Shown here: positions 36,246 to 39,939 of the stretch, piece by piece
Layout of the letters: each line of letters opens with the position of its first letter
How positions within the stretch are numbered: the stretch's first letter is position 1
IMG/VR virus record: IMGVR_UViG_3300010885_003709
Span: 1-39,939 of that record
DNA length: 39,939 nt
Direction: 5' to 3' (one strand)
DNA from: a virus
Notes under the pieces: generated by a model
The model's input: only the letters and a program-made list of their open reading frames with translations
Told to the model about the DNA's origin: nothing
The model's database searches: none
Translations under genes and position numbers: made by a program

Positions 36246-37205
36246 ATGGCTTGGATGCCTATAGCAGCTTCAGTTGCTGGTAATGTTTTCGGTGGAATGA
36301 TGGCATCAGATGCTGCTAGTAATGCAGCCAATGCTCAACTACAAGTAGGACGAGAGGCTAATGCAGCCAATCTTGAAGCAGCACGTATAGCTGCTGAAGC
36401 TGCAAAGTTTAAACCATATAGTATAACTTCTGGTTTTGGTAAAGGCTTCTTTGATACAGAGAAGGGCACTGCTGGTTATACCATTGATCCACGTTTAGCA
36501 GCCTTTAGAGACACCCTCTATGGACAAGCTGAACAAACAATGGGAGCCATTGGTACACCTGAGCAAGAAGCTCGGAAGTATTACCAACAGCAGATGGGCT
36601 TGCTTGCTCCTCAAAGAACACAAGAAGACATCATGGCACGTGAGCGTGGCCTACAAACAGGACGCATAGGTCTTGGTGTCTCTGCTGGCTATGGTGGTGC
36701 AGGAGATGTCTCTGGTATGTTAAACCCAGATGACTTTGCACGTATGCGAGCACGTGAACTTTCTAATGCTCAGATTGCTAATGAGAGTACAACATATGGA
36801 CAAAGCTTAATTGATAAGCTCATTGCTCGTGGAACAGGTTTGTTCACTGCTGGCACTGGTGTTGAACAACTTGGCATGACTCCTCTAACAATGGGTGCTG
36901 ATATTGGTAATAAGGCTTCAATCTCTCAAGGCCAACAAGCTCAGGCTTTGTTGCAAGGCGGTAGAGCAGGAGCTGATGCTTTGTTAGGTGCAGGAACAAG
37001 TGCTGCACAATACAACCTTGCTGGTCAGTTAGGCACAGCAGGAGGTCTTATGAATGCTGGTAAGACTATTGGTGGTATGGATTTCAGTAAGTTTAGTAAT
37101 CCATTCAGTGGCCTGTTTACGCAAGCACAACAGCCAGCCAGTTCTTACTTCTCAAATCCTAGTTCATTTAATCCAAGTCCCTTTGGTAATCGTGGAGGTC
37201 TATAA
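36246..37205 (+). CDS. Internal virion / ejection protein A (putative, 319 aa)
   Basis: Ala/Gly-rich protein with an N-terminal helical segment (PIAASVAGNVFGGMMASDAASNAANAQLQVGREANAANLEAARIAAEAAK) resembling ejection proteins that form a channel through the envelope. A central region (QEDIMARERGLQTGRIGLGVSAGYGGAG) is followed by a Ser/Phe/Asn-rich tail. GGAG precedes ATG 36246. It is first of four consecutive proteins of this kind. Confidence 0.75.
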   Translation: MAWMPIAASVAGNVFGGMMASDAASNAANAQLQVGREANAANLEAARIAAEAAKFKPYSITSGFGKGFFDTEKGTAGYTIDPRLAAFRDTLYGQAEQTMGAIGTPEQEARKYYQQQMGLLAPQRTQEDIMARERGLQTGRIGLGVSAGYGGAGDVSGMLNPDDFARMRARELSNAQIANESTTYGQSLIDKLIARGTGLFTAGTGVEQLGMTPLTMGADIGNKASISQGQQAQALLQGGRAGADALLGAGTSAAQYNLAGQLGTAGGLMNAGKTIGGMDFSKFSNPFSGLFTQAQQPASSYFSNPSSFNPSPFGNRGGL

Positions 37206-37207
37206 AA

Positions 37208-38326
37208 ATGGCAACAACAGTTGAAGGACTCTTTAATTTACCAACGGCACAACAGGCTGGTCAGCAATACCTTGAGGGTATGATGTCCTCTCCGGGTCAA
37301 ATGAACCAACTTAGTTTGTTACAACAGATAACAGCAATGGGTCGTGATGCTGGTGCTGGTATAGGGTATGGTGCTGGTAGGCTTTTGGGTGGCAGAGCCC
37401 CTGATGAAGTTCGCATTCAAGGTGTGAATGAAGCAATGGCAGAAGCTACAAAGCTTGGTGGTACAGATGCAGATATGTATGCCAACCTTGCTAAAGGCTT
37501 AGCTGCTCGTGGGCTCACACAAGACGCTATGGCTGCTACAGAAAAAGCTCGTGCTGCAAAGCGTGATGAACAAGCAATGACTATTGCTGCAAGTCAAGAG
37601 GCTCGTGCTGTATCAGGCGAAGAACGTGCTATGTTAGAAGAAAAACGTAGAGTGATTGCTGCTCAACAAGCAGAAGCAGAATATAAACAACGTATGGCAA
37701 TGTATCCTCTTGAAGTTCAAGCTAAAGGGTTGGCTATCCAGAAAGCTGAGCAAGACCTTAATGGTGCTATGGGTGAACTAACCATGACTCAAGAAGCTTT
37801 GACCAAGGGAATCAATCCAAAGACAGGTCAGCCATTAACACCAGAAGAGGAAAGAGGCTTAAGAGCACGTCTTGCACAGGCAACTCTGGCAATCAATAAT
37901 GAAGCTACTAAGATTGCTAATGATAAAGCAGAGCATGCCCTTAAGATGAAGCAATATGAAGCTTCAATAGCATCAAGCAATGCTTCAGCAGCAGCAGCCA
38001 ATGCTAGAGGTGGTGGTGCTTTTAGTAAGCAAGCCTTTGTTCAAGTTCCTTCTGAGTTCCCCGGAGCACCTCCAACTAAGATTTATGTTGGAGATAAAAA
38101 TCCTAAGACAGGTGAAATATTAGGAAAGGATGGTAATGTGTATCAGAACGAGAATGCAGCAGCACAAGCACAACGTCTTGTTAATGCTCCTATTGCTGCT
38201 CCTGCTGCGCCAGCTCCCACTGCTCCAGCAGCAGCAGACAATCGTGGCTTATGGGATAGACTGTGGAATAACCCACAGCAATCAGCCACTCCTAAAACAC
38301 CACAGAAACCTTTGAGTGCATTTTAA
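37208..38326 (+). CDS. Internal virion protein B, coiled-coil (372 aa)
   Basis: A long Ala/Glu/Gln-rich coiled coil from about residue 110 to 250 (ATEKARAAKRDEQAMTIAASQEARAVSGEERAMLEEKRRVIAAQQAEAEYKQRMA...). An Ala/Pro-rich linker (APAAPAPTAPAAADNR) and a Trp-rich end (GLWDRLWNNPQQSATPKTP) follow. No enzyme motif. It lies between two other ejection-type genes; ATG 37208 is 2 nt after the previous stop, and its stop overlaps the next ATG. Confidence 0.75.
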   Translation: MATTVEGLFNLPTAQQAGQQYLEGMMSSPGQMNQLSLLQQITAMGRDAGAGIGYGAGRLLGGRAPDEVRIQGVNEAMAEATKLGGTDADMYANLAKGLAARGLTQDAMAATEKARAAKRDEQAMTIAASQEARAVSGEERAMLEEKRRVIAAQQAEAEYKQRMAMYPLEVQAKGLAIQKAEQDLNGAMGELTMTQEALTKGINPKTGQPLTPEEERGLRARLAQATLAINNEATKIANDKAEHALKMKQYEASIASSNASAAAANARGGGAFSKQAFVQVPSEFPGAPPTKIYVGDKNPKTGEILGKDGNVYQNENAAAQAQRLVNAPIAAPAAPAPTAPAAADNRGLWDRLWNNPQQSATPKTPQKPLSAF

Positions 38327-39939
38327 TGGCAACATTCTTAAGTCCAGAAGAACAAATGATGAGCTCCGTTGGAGCCTCTGGAGTACAGCCGTCTGGTGCT
38401 TTTGATTTAACTGGTGCATTACAAGAGGGCTACACTTTTTCACAAATTGCTGATGAACTAGCAAGACGTAAGGGGTTTAATATTACAGGAGCCAGACAAG
38501 AAGGCTACAAAGATGACCAGATTATCTCTCATTTGATGGGAGAGACAGCCTTCACTGGAGCTATGCAGCGTTTGATTAATGCTGGTGGTAGCAGTATCAA
38601 GGGAGGCTTAGACCTTGTTGGTGGTCTTGATAAAGAGAGAGCTTTAGCTGAACGTACAGCAGCAAGCATTGCCTCTGCTAATGCTCCTATTGCTGGTATG
38701 GTTGGAGAGTTTGCTGGTGCTATTGCTGATCCAATTACAGCTCCTGCCTTTGCTCTTAAAGGCTTGAAGGCTGCAACTCTTGCTGGCACTATGGCTAAAC
38801 AAGGAGCAGCACAGGGAGCCTTTGGTGGTTTCTTAGAGCCTGTCCTTACACCAGAAGAGAGTCGATTGTTTAACACTGTAGCTGGCACTGCTGTTGGCAC
38901 TGTCTTTGGTGCTGGTCTTGGTAAGGCTAGTGAGGGAGTTATTAACTTCCTTGAGAAGAGAGCAATCAAAGCAGCAGGAGAAGACACTGCTAAAGCTGCC
39001 ATTGATGATGTGGCTAAAGCTATTGACAATCCTCCAAGCAAACAAGCAGCAGAGCTACAAGCACAGGCTGTTAATTATGACGTTCCTGCCTACTTACGTA
39101 AAGCTGAAGGAGCACCTCCTCCTGTTGCACGTGAGCTTGACCCTGTACAACTTAAGCTTGTTGAAGAACGCATTGCTAAGACAGAAGCTGAAATTGCTAA
39201 GCATGAATCAGACCTTGCAAATGTACAGAAGCAACAACCAGAGAAAGAAGTGGGAGACTTGCTTGGTTTAAAAGAACCAACCAAAGTTCCAACAGAGAAG
39301 CAAGTGGCTGCTTTGTTCAAAGCTCCAGAAGGACAGAACCTTCCTGCTAAGTTTGGCCTTGTTGCTCCTACACCAGAAGCTCCTGCCAAACAGGTGGCTG
39401 CTTTGTTTAAGAGTGCAACACCAGAAGAAGTTCCTGTTATCAAACAACAGATTGTTGAAGCTGCTAAGCAAGGTACAGCACAGCAATATTTAATCAAACA
39501 AATTGAAACAAAGAAGGCTGAGGTTGAACAGCTCAAAGCTGCTATAGCTCCTCCTACCAAAGAGTTTCCAATACAGGTTGAGACAAGACAAGGAGCCACT
39601 CCACAGCAAGTGGCTGCACGTGATGCTCGTTTGCAACAAGTGATGGAGCGTACAGGCAGGGCAGAACCAATGCCTCAAGAAGCCCCTAGAATGGCTCAGG
39701 AAGCCCCTGTTCAAGGAGCTCCTATACCAACCCCTATGCCAGCTCCTGCTGCCCCTACAAGAGGCTTCCAGAGTGGTGGTGCTGCTGCCACTCCTAGAGA
39801 ACTTCTGTATGCTGAAAGTGTACCATTTCCTACCAATGCAGAGAAGCTGCTCACTGGTGGACAAACACGTGGTGCTAACGTAGAGCCTCCTTCAGCCAAT
39901 GAGCAATGGAATGACTTGTTCTCTAAAGCTATTGGTGTG
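38326..39939 (+). CDS. Internal virion protein C, N-terminal part (continues at base 124)
   Basis: Starts MATFLSPEEQMMSSVGASGV, its ATG overlapping the previous stop. Two copies of an (A)xQEGYxxxQIxxxL motif (about residues 32-43 and 55-66) are followed by an Ala/Gly-rich possibly membrane-active section (ANAPIAGMVGEFAGAIADPITAPAFALKGLKAATLAGTMAKQGAAQG), then a coiled coil and a Pro-rich linker. The frame runs off the end of the window and continues in phase at 124-588, giving about 692 residues in all. Role as an ejection protein is inferred from position and composition. Confidence 0.8.
   Translation, partial: MATFLSPEEQMMSSVGASGVQPSGAFDLTGALQEGYTFSQIADELARRKGFNITGARQEGYKDDQIISHLMGETAFTGAMQRLINAGGSSIKGGLDLVGGLDKERALAERTAASIASANAPIAGMVGEFAGAIADPITAPAFALKGLKAATLAGTMAKQGAAQGAFGGFLEPVLTPEESRLFNTVAGTAVGTVFGAGLGKASEGVINFLEKRAIKAAGEDTAKAAIDDVAKAIDNPPSKQAAELQAQAVNYDVPAYLRKAEGAPPPVARELDPVQLKLVEERIAKTEAEIAKHESDLANVQKQQPEKEVGDLLGLKEPTKVPTEKQVAALFKAPEGQNLPAKFGLVAPTPEAPAKQVAALFKSATPEEVPVIKQQIVEAAKQGTAQQYLIKQIETKKAEVEQLKAAIAPPTKEFPIQVETRQGATPQQVAARDARLQQVMERTGRAEPMPQEAPRMAQEAPVQGAPIPTPMPAPAAPTRGFQSGGAAATPRELLYAESVPFPTNAEKLLTGGQTRGANVEPPSANEQWNDLFSKAIGV
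39817..39939. repeat. 123-bp terminal direct repeat (right copy)
   Basis: Identical to bases 1-123; the circular unique sequence is 1-39816. Confidence 0.95.

Overview
The window reads as one complete genome of a tailed podovirus-type bacteriophage, assembled as a circular map that was opened inside a virion-protein gene. The first 123 bases recur exactly as the last 123 (39817-39939), and the reading frame that runs off the right end (from 38326) continues in phase at the left end to a stop at 588. The unique length is therefore 39,816 bp. I see no tRNA or rRNA gene, integrase, transposase, CRISPR array or lysogeny repressor, so the sequence suggests a virulent phage of a Gram-negative-type host. 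Host identity cannot be read from the sequence.

There are two opposed gene blocks. The leftward (minus) block, about 16666 down to 2663, carries the early and replication genes. It starts with small unknown genes and a GP88-like Cys-rich protein, followed by a T7 gp4-type primase-helicase, a family-A DNA polymerase with 3'-5' exonuclease, a gp2.5-type ssDNA-binding protein, a FEN-type 5' exonuclease, a small HExxH zincin, an HNH nuclease, ThyX, a metallophosphoesterase and a B12-dependent class II ribonucleotide reductase. The genes are tightly coupled, many by ATGA or TAATG overlaps, and seven real genes of 33-58 codons fill the apparent gaps.

The rightward (plus) block, 17644 to 39939 and on through 2615, carries the virion and lysis genes. 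These are a small AT-hook protein at the TerS position, a lysozyme-like protein, large terminase, portal, a collagen-like fibre, small head genes, scaffold, major capsid, two more fibre genes with a tail-fibre chaperone, a lysis cassette (small membrane proteins, 3-TM holin-like protein, M15 endolysin), two small basic proteins, tail adaptor and tail tube genes, a collar-like fibre, a cupin, and four internal virion/ejection proteins. The blocks converge on a bidirectional terminator (2635-2661) and diverge from a gene-free region of about 840-980 bp (16667/16804-17643).

No phage RNA polymerase is encoded. Consistent with this, near-consensus sigma70 promoters (TTGACA, 16-17 bp, TATAAT or TACAAT) sit at the start of several modules on both strands. 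Three of them share the 9-mer ACATATAAG exactly 4 nt after the -10 box. A family of GTTACT/AGTAAC-type palindromes is scattered mainly over intergenic and control regions, and inverted repeats overlap several promoters. Gene content (class II RNR, ThyX, PolA, no RNAP, about 40 kb) resembles the cobavirus/Zobellviridae type of podovirus. That placement is inference from gene content, not from a search.
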